Shown here in pieces: positions 42,753 to 53,476 of a stretch of 64,000 nt of DNA; position 1 is the stretch's first letter; each line of letters opens with the position of its first letter. The DNA comes from Inquilinus ginsengisoli_B (GTDB taxonomy: Bacteria > Pseudomonadota > Alphaproteobacteria > DSM-16000 > Inquilinaceae), in NCBI RefSeq assembly GCF_050434925.1, contig NZ_JBNDJK010000001.1, positions 868,001 to 932,000 on the forward strand, written 5' to 3'. The position numbers were made by a program, and so were the translations under genes. The notes below the pieces were generated by a model. The model had not been told where the DNA came from, searched no databases, and saw only the letters and a program-made list of their open reading frames with translations.

Positions 42753-45443
42753 ATGACGGATAGCAAGGAACAGGATCGCAAGACGCTGTCGCTGGGCAGT
42801 GCGAAGCCCAAGCTCACCCTCGGTGGAAAGCCGGGTGATGGGGGCCAGGTGCGCCAGCAATTCAGCCACGGCCGCTCCAAGGCGGTGACCGTCGAGGTCA
42901 AGCGCCAGCGCGGCGGCACCAACACGGCCCTCGCCGATGGCGGCGCGGCGGCACGGCGGGCGGCCGAAGGCCAGCCCGGCCGCAGCGCCCGTGGTGGTGG
43001 CGGCGGTGGTGGCATGCTGGGTGGACGGGTCCTCTCGCAGGCCGAGCGCGAGGCGCGGCAGCGCGCCCTGCAGGTCGCCCTGCGCGAGGAGGAGGCCCGC
43101 CGGCACCTGCCGGAGCCCGAGGCCTTCGAGGCAGAGGAGTCCGAGGTCGTCGAGGTTGCGCCGGAGCCGGCCGCCCCGCTCGATCCCGCGTCTCTGCGCC
43201 GGCGCGAGCTGGAAGAGCTCAACGCCATCGAGAGCGAGGCCAAGCGCAAGATCGACGAGGAGCGCTTCCTGCTCGACGAGGAGCAGAAGCGCCGTGACGC
43301 CGAGCGCGCCACCGAGGACGCGCGCCGCAAGGCGGCGGCCGACCGTTCCGGTCAGGCCGCTGCGGCCCGGGCCCCGGCCGAGCCGGTGCGCGGTGTCCCC
43401 GCCACGGCCGATGATGAAGAGGACAGCCGCCGTCGCAGCAGCGGCCCTGGTCGCGGTGCCCCTGCCGGCCGCGGCGCCTTGCCTGGTCGCGGTGCGCCGG
43501 CCAGCCCGCCCCGGCGCGCCCCCGGCCCCGGCAAGTCCGAGCCGAAGCGCCGCTCCGGCAAGATGACGGTGGTTCAGGCCCTCAGCGACGACGGCGAGAC
43601 TCGCGGCCGCAGCCTGGCGGCGATGCGCCGGGCCCGCGAACGCGAGCGCCTGGCCCAGCTGAGCCAGAACCAGGAGAAGTTCTCCCGCGAGGTGATCATC
43701 CCCGAGGTGATCACCGTGCAGGAGCTGGCCAACCGCATGGCCGAGCGCGGCGGCGACGTGGTCAAGTCACTGATGCGCATGGGCGTGATGGCCACCATCA
43801 CCCAGTCGATCGATGCCGATACCGCCGAACTGGTGGTCGCGGAATTTGGACATAAGGTAAAGCGCGTGGCCGAATCCGACGTCGAGATCGGCCTGCGCGG
43901 CGACGAGGACGAGGCAGAGAACCTGCAGCCGCGGCCCCCGGTCGTGACCATCATGGGCCATGTCGACCACGGCAAGACCTCGCTGCTGGATGCGCTGCGG
44001 CACACCAATGTGGTGTCCGGCGAGGCCGGCGGCATCACCCAGCACATCGGCGCCTACCAGGTGCAGGTCGAATCGGGCCAGCGCGTCACCTTCATCGACA
44101 CTCCGGGCCACGCCGCCTTTACCGAGATGCGGGCCCGCGGCGCCAACACCACGGACATCGTCGTGCTGGTGGTGGCCGCCAATGACGGCGTCATGCCGCA
44201 GACGGTCGAAGCCATCCGCCACGCCCGCGCGGCAGGGGTGCCGATCATCGTCGCGATCAACAAGATCGACCTGCCCGACGCCAAGCCGGAACGCGTGCGC
44301 ACCGAGCTGCTGCAGCACGAGATCGTGGTCGAGGACATGGGCGGCGAAACGCTCGACGTCCCGGTTTCGGCCAAGACCGGCGCCGGTCTCGACAAGCTGG
44401 TCGAGGCGATCCTGCTGCAGGCCGAGGTGCTCGACCTCAAGGCCAATCCGGATCGTCCGGCCGAAGGCTCGGTGATCGAGGCGAAGCTGGAGCGCGGCCG
44501 CGGTTCGGTCGCGACCGTCCTGGTCCAGCGCGGCACCGTCAAGGTCGGCGACATCTTCGTCACCGGCGGCGAATGGGGCCGCGTGCGTGCCCTGCTGGAC
44601 GATCGCGGCCAGAACCTGAAATCGGCGGGCCCGGCCCAGCCGGTCGAGGTCCTGGGTCTCAACGGCACGCCGCTCGCCGGCGACGACTTCGTGGTCGTCG
44701 ACAGCGAAAGCCGGGCCCGCGAGATCACCGAGTTCCGTACCCGCAAGCGCCGTGAGGCGTCCCATGTCGCCACCGCGCGCGGTTCGCTCGAGCAGATGTT
44801 CGAGAAGATCCGTGAAGGCGAGGCGAAGGAGCTGCCGGTCATCATCAAGGGTGACGTGCAGGGTTCGGTCGAAGCCATCGCCGGTTCGCTGGAGAAGGCC
44901 GCGGGCGACAATGTCGAGGTCAAGGTGCGGGTGCTGCACTCCGCGGTCGGCGCCATCACCGAGAGCGACGTCACCCTCGCCGCCTCGACCGGCGCCATGC
45001 TGATCGGCTTCAACGTCCGCGCCAACCCGCAGGCGAGGGAGATGGCCAAGCGCGACGGTGTGGAGATCCGCTACTACTCGATCATCTACAACGTGATCGA
45101 CGACGTGAAGGCGGCCCTGACCGGCCTGCTGGCGCCGAAGATGCGCGAGAACTACATCGGCAATGCCGAGATCCGCGAGGTGTTCAACATCACCAAGGTT
45201 GGCAAGGTCGCCGGCTGCATGATCACCAACGGTGTGGTCAAGCGCGGTTCTGGTGTCCGCCTGCTGCGCGACAACGTCGTGATCCACGAGGGCACGCTGA
45301 AGACCCTGAAGCGCTTCAAGGACGAAGTCCGCGAAGTGCGCGAGGGCTACGAATGCGGCATGGCCTTCGAGAATTACGACGACATGCGCACCGGCGACGT
45401 GATCGAGTGCTTCGAGCTGGTCGAGGAAATCCGGCAGCTCTAA
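42753..45443 (+). CDS. infB: Translation initiation factor IF-2
   Basis: 896 residues, long form. N-terminal charged, Gly/Pro/Ala-rich region (about 1-300), IF2_N (about 310-370), G domain (about 395-560) with GHVDHGKTSLLD, FIDTPGHAAFTEMR and NKIDLPDA, then domains II, III and IV to the C terminus (CGMAFENYDDMRTGDVIE). Places initiator tRNA on the 30S subunit. All G motifs intact. Confidence 0.97.
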   Translation: MTDSKEQDRKTLSLGSAKPKLTLGGKPGDGGQVRQQFSHGRSKAVTVEVKRQRGGTNTALADGGAAARRAAEGQPGRSARGGGGGGGMLGGRVLSQAEREARQRALQVALREEEARRHLPEPEAFEAEESEVVEVAPEPAAPLDPASLRRRELEELNAIESEAKRKIDEERFLLDEEQKRRDAERATEDARRKAAADRSGQAAAARAPAEPVRGVPATADDEEDSRRRSSGPGRGAPAGRGALPGRGAPASPPRRAPGPGKSEPKRRSGKMTVVQALSDDGETRGRSLAAMRRARERERLAQLSQNQEKFSREVIIPEVITVQELANRMAERGGDVVKSLMRMGVMATITQSIDADTAELVVAEFGHKVKRVAESDVEIGLRGDEDEAENLQPRPPVVTIMGHVDHGKTSLLDALRHTNVVSGEAGGITQHIGAYQVQVESGQRVTFIDTPGHAAFTEMRARGANTTDIVVLVVAANDGVMPQTVEAIRHARAAGVPIIVAINKIDLPDAKPERVRTELLQHEIVVEDMGGETLDVPVSAKTGAGLDKLVEAILLQAEVLDLKANPDRPAEGSVIEAKLERGRGSVATVLVQRGTVKVGDIFVTGGEWGRVRALLDDRGQNLKSAGPAQPVEVLGLNGTPLAGDDFVVVDSESRAREITEFRTRKRREASHVATARGSLEQMFEKIREGEAKELPVIIKGDVQGSVEAIAGSLEKAAGDNVEVKVRVLHSAVGAITESDVTLAASTGAMLIGFNVRANPQAREMAKRDGVEIRYYSIIYNVIDDVKAALTGLLAPKMRENYIGNAEIREVFNITKVGKVAGCMITNGVVKRGSGVRLLRDNVVIHEGTLKTLKRFKDEVREVREGYECGMAFENYDDMRTGDVIECFELVEEIRQL

Positions 45444-45470
45444 AGCCGGACTTCCTGATTTCCTGCACCA

Positions 45471-45506
45471 CCGCCGCCGATCGGGACTATCCTCGATCGG
45501 CGGCGG
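45471..45506. other. 13-bp perfect hairpin between infB and rbfA
   Basis: CCGCCGCCGATCG (45471-45483) pairs fully with CGATCGGCGGCGG (45494-45506) around GGACTATCCT, which itself has partial symmetry. Long enough for RNase III. No T-run, so mRNA processing or stability is more likely than termination. Confidence 0.6.
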
Positions 45507-45520
45507 ATGGATCCTTCCCC

Positions 45521-45541
45521 CGGTCCGGCTATGCCGGACCG
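45521..45541. other. Second hairpin ahead of rbfA
   Basis: CGGTCCGGC (45521-45529) and GCCGGACCG (45533-45541) form a 9-bp stem with a TAT loop, followed by CGGCGTTTTG. It ends 21 bases before the rbfA start and could act as a leaky terminator. Confidence 0.5.
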
Positions 45542-45562
45542 CGGCGTTTTGAGAACGACCCC

Positions 45563-45994
45563 ATGCGACACACCACTGCCAACGGCCCGAGCCAACGCCA
45601 GCTGCGCGTTGGTGAGGAACTGCGCCACGCCCTGGCCGCCATCCTGCTGCGCGGCGAGATGCATGACCCCGACCTCGCCGGCGTCTCGATCACCGTCTCC
45701 GAGGTCCGGCCCAGCCCGGACATGAAGCACGCCACCGTCTTCGTCACCACGCTGAACGGCGACAAGATGGACGTCGTGCTGCCGGCGCTGCGCCGTGCCG
45801 CATCCTTCCTGCGCGGCCTGGTCGCGAAGACCGTCCGGCTGCGCCACACGCCCCAGCTCAGCTTCCAGGCCGACACCTCGTTCGACTATGCGCAGAAGAT
45901 CAACACGCTGCTGCACCAGGACGTGATCGCCCGCGACCTGTCCGACGACGAAGAGCCGTCGGACGACAGGGCGGACGACACCAATGGCGCGTAG
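45563..45994 (+). CDS. rbfA: Ribosome-binding factor A
   Basis: 143 residues. RQLRVGEELRHALAAIL (about 10-26), the DPDLAGVSITVSEVRPSPDMKHATVFVT core (about 35-62) and LRHTPQLSFQADTSFDYAQKI (about 95-115) give the KH-like RbfA fold. Helps mature the 16S rRNA 5' end in the cold and during assembly. The last 11 bases overlap truB. Confidence 0.95.
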   Translation: MRHTTANGPSQRQLRVGEELRHALAAILLRGEMHDPDLAGVSITVSEVRPSPDMKHATVFVTTLNGDKMDVVLPALRRAASFLRGLVAKTVRLRHTPQLSFQADTSFDYAQKINTLLHQDVIARDLSDDEEPSDDRADDTNGA

Positions 45995-46940
45995 GAAGCG
46001 CGGCCGCCCAGTCCATGGCTGGGTGGTGGTCGACAAGCCGGTCGGCGTCACCTCGACCCAGGTGGTCGGCCGCATCCGCCGGCTGTTCGACGCCGAGAAG
46101 GCAGGCCACGCCGGCACGCTGGACCCGCTGGCCAGCGGCATCCTGCCGATCGCGCTGGGCGAGGCGACCAAGACCGTGCCCTACGCCATGGACGGCGAGA
46201 AGACCTACCGCTTCACCGTGCGCTGGGGCGAGGCGCGCGACACCGACGACACCGAAGGCCGGGTCACCGCGACCAGCGACATGCGCCCCGACCCCGACGC
46301 CATCGCCGCGATCATCCCGCGCTTCATCGGCGAGATCAGCCAGGTGCCGCCGGCCTTCTCCGCGATCAAGGTCGATGGCGAGCGCGCCTACGACCTGGCC
46401 CGCGCCGGCGAGGCGGTGCAGCTGGCGCCGCGGCTGATCCGGATCGACGACCTGCGCCTGGCCGAGATCCCCGACTGCGACCACGCCACCTTCGACGTGC
46501 AGTCCGGCAAGGGCGCCTATATGCGCGGCCTGGCCCGCGACATCGCCCTCGCCCTCGGCACGGTGGGACACATCGTCGCATTGCGCCGCACGCGAGTCGG
46601 GCCCTTCGGCCTTGACGACGCGATCCCCTTGGAGCATATCGACGCGCTAGCCAAGCACCCGGGGGCCGAGCAATCGGCCCTCGACGGCATTCTGCTTCCG
46701 GTCGAGACCCCGCTGGACGACATCCCGGCGGTGGCCCTGACGGAAGCTGAAGCGCAACGGATGCGGCACGGCCAGTCGGTCACGCTGCTACGGCGCTCGG
46801 ATCGGGAGCGGATCGCCGCCCTCGATCTCGATCCGGACAACCCGGACGCCATCGTTCTGGCCACCTGCGGGGACGCCCCCGTGGCCCTGGCCCGTATCGA
46901 CGGCGGCGAGATCCGGCCGGTGCGCATCCTCAACCTCTGA
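45984..46940 (+). CDS. truB: tRNA pseudouridine(55) synthase
   Basis: 318 residues. GWVVVDKPVGVTSTQVV (about 12-28), AGHAGTLDPLASGILPIALGEATK with catalytic Asp (about 48), KTYRFTVRWG, and the C-terminal PUA-like part RHGQSV (about 258). Converts U55 of tRNAs to pseudouridine. Overlaps rbfA, and rpsO follows after 14 bases. Confidence 0.96.
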   Translation: MARRKRGRPVHGWVVVDKPVGVTSTQVVGRIRRLFDAEKAGHAGTLDPLASGILPIALGEATKTVPYAMDGEKTYRFTVRWGEARDTDDTEGRVTATSDMRPDPDAIAAIIPRFIGEISQVPPAFSAIKVDGERAYDLARAGEAVQLAPRLIRIDDLRLAEIPDCDHATFDVQSGKGAYMRGLARDIALALGTVGHIVALRRTRVGPFGLDDAIPLEHIDALAKHPGAEQSALDGILLPVETPLDDIPAVALTEAEAQRMRHGQSVTLLRRSDRERIAALDLDPDNPDAIVLATCGDAPVALARIDGGEIRPVRILNL

Positions 46941-46954
46941 TTCAGGAGACCACG

Positions 46955-47224
46955 ATGTCGATTACGCCGGAGCGCAAGCAGGAAGTCATTGGCGCCTACG
47001 CCCCCAAGGCCGGGGACACCGGTTCGCCGGAGGTGCAGGTCGCGATCCTGTCCGAGCGCATTGCCAACCTGACCGAACACCTGAAGACCCATTCGAAGGA
47101 CTTCCACAGCCGTCGGGGTCTTCTGATCATGGTCGGCCGCCGCCGCCGCCTGCTCGACTATCTCAAGCGCAAGAGCGTCGCGCGCTACGACGAGGTCATC
47201 AAGCGTCTCGGCCTGCGTCGCTAA
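46955..47224 (+). CDS. rpsO: 30S ribosomal protein S15
   Basis: 89 residues, exact family length. DTGSPEVQVAILSERI, LTEHLKTHSKDFHSRRGLL and RRRRLLDYLKRK are the universal S15 motifs. Binds the central domain of 16S rRNA. AGGAG lies 8 bases upstream. The gap to truB is too short for an S15-binding leader. Confidence 0.98.
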   Translation: MSITPERKQEVIGAYAPKAGDTGSPEVQVAILSERIANLTEHLKTHSKDFHSRRGLLIMVGRRRRLLDYLKRKSVARYDEVIKRLGLRR

Positions 47225-47248
47225 CAGACGCATGCACCCTCCTTTCCA

Positions 47249-47275
47249 CGTCATTCCCGCGAAAGCGGGAATCTC
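47249..47275. repeat. REP-type palindrome, copy 1 (rpsO-pnp gap)
   Basis: 27 bases with ATTCCCGC-GAAA-GCGGGAAT at its core: an 8-bp stem closed by a GAAA tetraloop. The flanks CGTC and CTC are shared with copy 2. This belongs to the widespread proteobacterial CGTCATTCCCGCGAAAGCGG repeat type. Confidence 0.8.
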
Positions 47276-47294
47276 CATCCGCTTTGGACGTGAC

Positions 47295-47321
47295 GAGATC
47301 CCCGCTTTCGCGGGGATGACG
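47295..47321. repeat. REP-type palindrome, copy 2 (inverted)
   Basis: 27 bases, the inverted near-copy of 47249-47275, with core ATCCCCGC-TTTC-GCGGGGAT. Stem changes are compensatory on both arms relative to copy 1 (T-A to C-G), which argues for a selected RNA or DNA structure. Confidence 0.8.
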
Positions 47322-47353
47322 ATCGGAAGAGAGTCTCTGATTTCGTGACATCG

Positions 47354-47392
47354 GCGCCGCCGGCAACCCTGCCGGCGGCGCTTGTCGTTTTT
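47354..47392 (+). terminator. Strong hairpin with T-run between rpsO and pnp
   Basis: GCGCCGCCGGC (47354-47364) and GCCGGCGGCGC (47371-47381) form an 11-bp stem with loop AACCCT, followed by TTGTCGTTTTT. It either ends the rpsO transcript or, as in enterobacteria, marks an RNA-processing region controlling pnp. Confidence 0.7.
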
Positions 47393-47470
47393 AGCCCCCG
47401 GGCCCGGCATGGAGCGGCCCGACCCCGATAGGCCGCTGCGGCACGGGGTGTCCGATGAAGGAAAAAGGCG

Positions 47471-49606
<2,136 letters not shown>

Positions 49607-49631
49607 GGCTTCGCCTCAGTGGAGACGACAG

Positions 49632-49657
49632 GGGGCGGCCTTCGGGCCGCCCCTTTT
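49632..49657 (+). terminator. Rho-independent terminator of pnp
   Basis: GGGGCGGCC (49632-49640), TTCG loop, GGCCGCCCC (49645-49653), TTTT. Textbook intrinsic terminator ending the rimP-to-pnp region. A small CTGAGGC/GCCTCAG hairpin (49603-49619) that includes the pnp stop codon precedes it. Confidence 0.88.
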
Positions 49658-49666
49658 CGTTTGCGC

Positions 49667-51874
49667 CTAGGCCGGCCGGGTGAAGCCGGCGGTGTCCAGC
49701 GGCAGCTGCCGGACCCGCTTGCCGGTGACGGCGAAGACGGCGTTGCACAGCGCCGGGATCACCGGCGGCAGCGCCGGCTCGCCCAGGCCGGTCGGCGGGA
49801 AGTCGCTTCGCACGAACTCGACCGCGATGTCCGGCGTGCCCGGGATCCGCGGCAGCGGGTAGGTGTCGAAGTTCTCCTGCTCGATCCGCCCACCGGTCAG
49901 CTTGATCGCGAGGCCGCCCAGCGCCTGGCCGAGCCCGTCGATCACCGATCCGCGCACCTGGTTCTCGGCGCCCGACGGGTTGACGACCTGGCTGCCGATG
50001 TCGCCGGCCACCCAGACCCGCGGCACCCGCACCGTGCCGTCTTGCGCCACCGCCGCCTCCACCACCTCGGCGAAATAGCCGAGATGGCAGAAATAGAAGG
50101 CGAAGCCCTTGGCGCTGCCGGCCATCGGCTTGGCCGGCCAGCCGGACATCGCCAGCACCTTCTCGATCACGCCGCGGGCCCGGCCGGTGTGGAACTGCAC
50201 CTGCGACCCCTGCCGCGTCGGCAGCGCCCGGGGCTCGCCGAGCAGCCCGAGCAGCAGCGTCGGCAGGTCGGTGCCGGCCGCCTGCGCCACCTCGTCCAGG
50301 AAGGACTGGTAGGCCCAGGCCAGGCCGTTCGACCGCGGCGCCCGCATCGGCCCGGTCGGCACCACGCTGTCGATGCCGGATTGGGCGAACAGCAGGTTCG
50401 GCGTCAGCAGCGCCGGCAGCTCCTGGAAGTCGAACTCGCCGCCCGACACCGGCTTGCCGCCCCGGGTCAGGGTGACGAAATGGCTGGTGAACACGGTCGG
50501 CTTGCCGGCCGCGTCGAAACCGGCGGTGAAGCGGTGCCAGCCGGCCGGACGGTAGAAATCGTGCTGGATGTCCTCGGTCCGGGTCCAGAGCAGCTTGACC
50601 GGCGTGCCCGGCACCTGCCGCGCGATCGCCGCCGCCTGCACCACATAGTCGTTCATCAGCCGCCGGCCGAAGCCGCCGCCGATGCGCGGCATATGCATAG
50701 TGATCGCCTCGGGCTTCAGCCCCAGCGCCTCGGCAACCAGGTCGCGGCCGCGCTGCGGCATCTGGCTCGGCGCCCACAGCTCCAGCGTGCCGTCCTCGCG
50801 ATACAGGGCGGTGCAGTTCTGCGGCTCCAGCGGCGCGTGCGACAGATACGGATAGGCGTAGTCCGCCGTGATCCGCTTCGCGGCCCCGGCCAGCGCGCCC
50901 TCGACGTCACCGGCGCGGAACAGCTCGGCCTGCGGCGTGCCGTCGAACAGGGTCTTGGCCCGGGCGTCGTAGCCTTCGGTGCTCTGGGCGGCACCAGGGC
51001 CCTCGTCCCATTCGACCTTGAGCGCCTGCCGCGCCTGGTTGGCCAGCCACCAGTTGGTGGCCAGGATCGCGACGCCGTCGACCAGGCTTTCCGGCCGGCC
51101 GTTGCCCTTGACCGTGAACGCCTGGCGCACGCCGGGTTGGCCGCGGGCGGCGTCGAGATCGGCGGATTTCAGCGTGCCGCCGAACACCGGGCAGCGCTCG
51201 AACACCGCGTACAGCATGCCGGGCAGCAGGGTGTCGATGCCGAAGATCGGCTCGCCGCGTACCACCTTCGGGCTGTCGCAACCGCCGATCGGCTTGCCGA
51301 TGATGCGGAACTCCGCCGGGTCCTTCAGCCGGACCTTGCCTGGATCCGGCATCGGCAGCGCCGCGGCCTCGGCCGCCACCTCGCCATATCCCAGGCTGCG
51401 CCCGGTGGCTTCGTGCAGCAGCCGGCCGGAGCGGGTGGTGATGCTGTCGGCCGGCACGCCCCAGCGCTTGGCCGCGGCGTCGACCAGCAGCGCCCGCGCC
51501 GCGGCGCCGACCTGGCGCAGCGGCATCCAGTTGGCCGGCGTCGCCCGGCTGCCGCCGGCGGTCTGCGGGCCATAGGCGGCCTCGTTCACCATCGCCTGGG
51601 TGACGGTGACCTGGTCCCAGTCGACGTCCAGCTCGTCGGCGATGATCATCGGCAGCGATGTCTTGATGCCCTGGCCGATCTCCGGATTCTTGCCGGTGAT
51701 CGTCACCCGCCCGTCCGGGGCAATGACGATGAAGGCGCCGAGCGTGCCGTCTCCACCGGCGGCAGCCGCCGCAAGCGGCAGGGCGGCATCGATCAAGAGC
51801 CCGCCGCCGACCAGCAGCGAGGCCTTGAGGAAAGCGCGCCGGCCCAGGCCGGCCTCAGGAAGGAGGTATCCCAT
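49667..51874 (-). CDS. Molybdenum hydroxylase large subunit (IorB-like)
   Basis: 735 residues from ATG 51874. Tat-like N terminus RRAFLKASLLVGGGLLIDAALPLA (about 12-35) indicates export, as in the isoquinoline 1-oxidoreductase beta type of the xanthine oxidase family. Molybdopterin-binding regions include GKNPEIGQGIKTSLPMIIADEL (about 60), PRIGGGFGRRLMNDYV (about 390), GPMRAPRSNG (about 510) and GEPALPPVIPALCNAV with the catalytic Glu near the C terminus. The substrate may be an N-heterocycle or aldehyde. The small subunit gene overlaps by one base. Confidence 0.85.
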   Translation of the reverse strand: MGYLLPEAGLGRRAFLKASLLVGGGLLIDAALPLAAAAAGGDGTLGAFIVIAPDGRVTITGKNPEIGQGIKTSLPMIIADELDVDWDQVTVTQAMVNEAAYGPQTAGGSRATPANWMPLRQVGAAARALLVDAAAKRWGVPADSITTRSGRLLHEATGRSLGYGEVAAEAAALPMPDPGKVRLKDPAEFRIIGKPIGGCDSPKVVRGEPIFGIDTLLPGMLYAVFERCPVFGGTLKSADLDAARGQPGVRQAFTVKGNGRPESLVDGVAILATNWWLANQARQALKVEWDEGPGAAQSTEGYDARAKTLFDGTPQAELFRAGDVEGALAGAAKRITADYAYPYLSHAPLEPQNCTALYREDGTLELWAPSQMPQRGRDLVAEALGLKPEAITMHMPRIGGGFGRRLMNDYVVQAAAIARQVPGTPVKLLWTRTEDIQHDFYRPAGWHRFTAGFDAAGKPTVFTSHFVTLTRGGKPVSGGEFDFQELPALLTPNLLFAQSGIDSVVPTGPMRAPRSNGLAWAYQSFLDEVAQAAGTDLPTLLLGLLGEPRALPTRQGSQVQFHTGRARGVIEKVLAMSGWPAKPMAGSAKGFAFYFCHLGYFAEVVEAAVAQDGTVRVPRVWVAGDIGSQVVNPSGAENQVRGSVIDGLGQALGGLAIKLTGGRIEQENFDTYPLPRIPGTPDIAVEFVRSDFPPTGLGEPALPPVIPALCNAVFAVTGKRVRQLPLDTAGFTRPA

Positions 51875-52353
51875 CAGCCGGCACTCCCTTCCGCCGCCTT
51901 CCGTTCGGCCGCCTTGTGGATGGCGGCACGGATCCGGGTGTAGGTGCCGCAGCGGCAGAGATTGCCGGCCATGGCGGAGTCGATGTCGTCGTCGCCGGGC
52001 GCCGGGGTGGTCGCCAGCAGCGCCGCGGCGGACATGATCTGCCCGGCCTGGCAGTAGCCGCATTGCATCACGTCGAAGGCCAGCCAGGCCTGCTGCAGCC
52101 GGACGCCGATATCGGTGGCGCCGATCGCCTCGATGGTCACGATCTTGGCGCCACCGACATCGCCGATCGCGGTCTGGCAGGCGCGCACGGCGGCACCGTC
52201 GAGATGCACGGTGCAGGCGCCGCACAGCCCGGCGCCGCAGCCGAATTTGGTGCCGACCAGCCCGAGCTCGTCGCGCAGCGCCCACAGCAGGGGCATCTCC
52301 GGCGGCGCGTCGATCCGCTCGGTCCGGCCATTGATGTTCAGTTCGACAGCCAT
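51874..52353 (-). CDS. [2Fe-2S] small subunit of molybdenum hydroxylase (IorA-like)
   Basis: 159 residues from ATG 52353 with GGAGC upstream. Two clusters: plant-type FGCGAGLCGACTVHLDG (about 39-55) plus a further Cys (VRACQT), and the C-terminal helical MQCGYCQAGQIM / GNLCRCGTYTRI (about 96-140). Passes electrons from the molybdenum centre in IorB to an acceptor, probably a cytochrome. No FAD subunit gene is present, as expected for this type. Confidence 0.9.
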   Translation of the reverse strand: MAVELNINGRTERIDAPPEMPLLWALRDELGLVGTKFGCGAGLCGACTVHLDGAAVRACQTAIGDVGGAKIVTIEAIGATDIGVRLQQAWLAFDVMQCGYCQAGQIMSAAALLATTPAPGDDDIDSAMAGNLCRCGTYTRIRAAIHKAAERKAAEGSAG

Positions 52354-52793
52354 GGACAGCTCCGTCTCTGCGACCGGGCACGCGCGGCGGCCGCCGCTGC
52401 GAGCCGGGTCCGGTGTTCGGGAGAGTGAGGATACGATCCGTTGTCGTACAACTGTGCCAGGGACGCCGACCCGCGTCCCCTTACACCGCATTGCTGCGGC
52501 ATCCAGTCTCATCCGGAGACGAAAATAACACAGCCGGGTTGGCAATTTGCATGCTCGCCGTGTTCTTGGCATCGATGGGTGATGCGGTCGCGTGTTTAGC
52601 CGAGTATTGAACGCCGCGCCAATGTCAATGCTCACAAAATACTGTATAGCCACTACATATCGATCGCCGCTTTTGTCTGTTACTATTGAAGCTTGTTCAC
52701 CGTAGCCTGAAATGGCGCCGTAGTGATTCGCTTTCAGGTTGATATTGGTGCCCGATGGCCTCGGGCAGACGATTTGTCGTGATGGAGGTAAAA
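52354..52793. other. 440-base divergent intergenic region (iorA / peroxiredoxin)
   Basis: No protein or RNA gene that I can support. The part from 52510 to 52740 is AT-rich for this genome. It holds the palindrome at 52440-52452, a short ATACTGTAT palindrome (52639-52647) and presumably both promoters, but no clean -35/-10 pair could be assigned. Confidence 0.5.
52440..52452. promoter_or_regulatory. Palindrome GTTGT-CGT-ACAAC upstream of iorAB
   Basis: Perfect 5-bp arms around CGT, 87 bases before the iorA start. Size and sequence resemble operators of TetR-type repressors. No repressor gene is adjacent. Confidence 0.4.
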
Positions 52794-53462
52794 ATGGCCG
52801 GACCGCTCGCGATTGGTGAGGACGCGCCCGATTTCGAAGTCGAGACCACCGAGGGGCGGATCCGCTTCCACGACTGGCTCGGCTCGTCCTGGGGCGTGCT
52901 GTTCTCTCACCCGAAGGACTTCACCCCGGTGTGCACCACCGAGCTCGGCGCCGTGGCCAAGTTGAAGCCGGAATTCGACAAGCGCGACGTCAAGGTGATC
53001 GGCCTCAGCGCCGACCCGGTCGACCGGCATGCGAGCTGGGCCCAGGACATCAAGGAAACGCAAGGCGCTGCCCCGAACTTCCCGGTGATCGCCGATTCCG
53101 AGCTGGTCGTCTCCAAGCTCTACGGCATGCTGCCGGCCGATGCCGGCACCACCTCGGAGGGGCGCACTGCGGTCAACAACCAGACGGTTCGCAACGTCTA
53201 CGTCGTCGGGCCGGACAAGAAGATCAAGCTGGTGATCTCCTACCCGATGACCACCGGCCGCAACTTCGACGAGGTGCTGCGGGTGATCGATTCGCTGCAG
53301 CTGACCGCCAAGCACAAGGTGGCGACCCCGGCCGACTGGAAGAACGGCGAGGACGTCATTATCGTCACCTCGGTCTCGGACGAGGAGGCCAGGCAGAAAT
53401 TCCCGGCCGGCTTCAAGACCCTCAAACCCTACCTCCGCACCGTCGCCCAGCCCAAGGACTGA
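52794..53462 (+). CDS. 1-Cys peroxiredoxin (Prx6/AhpC-TSA family)
   Basis: 222 residues from ATG 52794, with GGAGG 7 bases upstream. SHPKDFTPVCTTELGAV carries the peroxidatic Cys (about 46) in the Prx6-type context P-V-C-T-T-E. The long C-terminal domain (about 160-222: VATPADWKNGEDVIIVTSVSDEEA) is that of Prx6 rather than of AhpC, and no resolving Cys is apparent. Reduces H2O2 and organic peroxides in the cytoplasm. The MBL-fold gene starts 14 bases later. Confidence 0.92.
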   Translation: MAGPLAIGEDAPDFEVETTEGRIRFHDWLGSSWGVLFSHPKDFTPVCTTELGAVAKLKPEFDKRDVKVIGLSADPVDRHASWAQDIKETQGAAPNFPVIADSELVVSKLYGMLPADAGTTSEGRTAVNNQTVRNVYVVGPDKKIKLVISYPMTTGRNFDEVLRVIDSLQLTAKHKVATPADWKNGEDVIIVTSVSDEEARQKFPAGFKTLKPYLRTVAQPKD

Positions 53463-53476
53463 CCCGGCAGCGCCCC

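Noticed and set aside
46941..46954. S15 autoregulatory leader
   Set aside because: Only 14 bases separate truB and rpsO, too short for the known folds.
52413..52610. 65-codon plus-strand frame with hydrophobic end
   Set aside because: No ribosome-binding site, lies across the iorAB palindrome, composition unlike neighbours.
52639..52647. ATACTGTAT palindrome as a LexA or OxyR site
   Set aside because: Too short and does not match the alphaproteobacterial LexA or the OxyR spacing.
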